A stretch of DNA of 64,000 bases, from assembly GCA_029204225.1 (NCBI GenBank), contig CM055099.1, positions 66,613,852 through 66,677,851 on the forward strand. The letters are read 5' to 3'. The position numbers and the translations under genes were made by a program. A model generated the notes under the pieces. That model was given only the letters and a program-made list of their open reading frames with translations. It made no database searches and had not been told where the DNA came from. Every line of letters begins with the position of its first letter. Positions within the stretch are counted from its first letter, which is position 1. Shown here piece by piece: positions 62,700-64,000 of this stretch. This DNA is from Diphasiastrum complanatum (taxonomy: Eukaryota > Streptophyta > Lycopodiopsida > Lycopodiales > Lycopodiaceae).

Positions 62700-64000
62700 C
62701 AAAAATAGTCATCCACTTAATTAATTACAGTCGCCTTGTAGTTGGTAACCGCCTTTTAAGTAATAAAGACTATGTACAAGTAGGTGAACTGTCATAAAGT
62801 CTTGAATTGACTTTTCCCTGATGATGAAGTCAGATTTGTCGGCTGAGTCAGATTTGTCGGTTTCTCAAGATGCTCATTACTAAATGGATTTGGTCCTTGA
62901 GTATAGAAATCCAACAATAGTGTGTGTTTGCATTTATAGTATACACAAAAAGAAGAAGATGGAGCTTGTTGTCCATCACTAGACAGAGAGCACATCCACT
63001 TTGTCAAACCGTCATCAAAAGTAAAGAGAGTGAGCTAGTTGTCCATTGTTGGACAGAAGCATTCGTAAGTGTTTACTTTGAAGGCAAAAAATAGCTACTA
63101 AGGAGCAAGTGAAAAGGCATTCCTATAAAAACAAGATAATAGTCCAAATAGTAGGCTCCTCAGAGTACAATGGTAATCGCACTCAAGCCACTCTGCCTCA
63201 AAGGGTCTTACACAAGGAACATGCTTCTTGTTGCCAGTAGAGAAGGACTAAGTAGAAAGATCGCAAAGAACACTCAAATAGCTCTCACCCCTAGCTAGTT
63301 ATCAAATTCTAATGCACACTAATAACAAGCGAGCCCAACATTTCAGCATGGAGTAGGTACAATACACAAAAAGCTCCTCTTCTCAAAGAGGGAGTCTCTT
63401 AAATAAGCAAGAGAGCTCCTTAGGTGACATCCTAATGGCATTTCCACATTACACAAATTACAAGTGGAATAATGCTCTCCACTAGAGGTCACCATCAAAA
63501 AGTGGCTCACTCTACTTTCTTTAAGAGGGGTCTACTTGCATTTATTACTTTGCCTAGAAATATTAGTTCCTACATGGTCATTCCATCTTCCGGGATTCAC
63601 CATGAGGCTTACACAGTTCTTGATTGTCATTCCTAACTAGCATTCCTGGGCTCTCAGTCTTTGTTTGTCTCATCTTCTCATAGACCTCCTCGATCTAAGG
63701 TGAGAGGTGCTCTTGGGTAGCTCTGGCCGAGTATTTTGGGAATTTTTCAGAATCAGCCAACATCATCCCACCCCTAATGTGTTGCAGGACCCACTACAAC
63801 GCATATTGATGCACATCACGCTGCTTGAACGTAACCAAAATTCCCGAACTTGTGAGGTGCTGGAACCATTTTGCTTATGGTCACCCACGTTGGTTTCAGC
63901 TTCTTGGTAATGACTCGACTTTCAGACACGTAACTACCTAGATAATGACCCTATCTCGAACATTAATCATACTAAATTGTACATATAAAATGTTACATAT
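62700..64000. other. No supported gene
   Basis: Only short frames on either strand, with no recognised domain, RNA gene or repeat pair. Confidence 0.4.

Overview
The window looks like nuclear DNA of a land plant with a large, repeat-rich genome. It has GT-AG introns with T-rich acceptors, Ty3/gypsy elements with integrase C-terminal chromodomains, Ty1/copia elements primed by initiator tRNA-Met, TNP2-type CACTA transposase fragments and very long (CT)n tracts. A possible Sfi1-like centrin-binding gene and an intron-bearing reverse transcriptase would fit a non-seed plant such as a fern. That placement is inference only.

From 1.8 to 39.25 kb, one plus-strand host gene is spread over at least 17 small exons whose splice phases chain almost perfectly. 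The first half of the predicted protein (about 1,100 residues in all) carries Sfi1-like Trp/Leu/Phe helical repeats. The middle is coiled coil, and the C-terminal part is Ser/Asn/Asp-rich and ends in a basic tail. Its introns have been inflated by transposable elements: a plus-strand gypsy element (TE1, 4975-10244), remnants of a second chromovirus (18.3-21.3 kb), a minus-strand sister of TE1 (TE2, 22906-28207), LINE-like debris and a truncated gypsy 3' end with LTR (35.6-38.7 kb).

TE1 and TE2 are the most interesting objects. Both have paired LTRs, 5-bp target-site duplications and a tRNA-Met primer site. Both encode gag and aspartic protease, but reverse transcriptase, RNase H and the integrase catalytic core are absent. 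In their place is a 430-560 codon segment that I cannot assign to any family. It is in frame with gag-protease upstream and, in TE2, with the integrase C-terminus downstream. A related gypsy fragment at 46.39-48.69 kb has reverse transcriptase and integrase in the expected place, so it represents the parental, potentially autonomous type.

From 39.3 to 64 kb I see no convincing host gene. The region holds a copia remnant with a TGTTG...CAACA LTR (44.5-45.8 kb), the gypsy fragment above, two CACTA transposase pieces in opposite orientations (48.8-49.2 and 51.1-51.9 kb), a decayed Penelope-like reverse transcriptase gene with a spliceosomal intron (about 55.1-58.5 kb), minus-strand copia gag and pol pieces (59.8-60.7 and 62.25-62.7 kb) and four dinucleotide tracts of about 150-180 bp.
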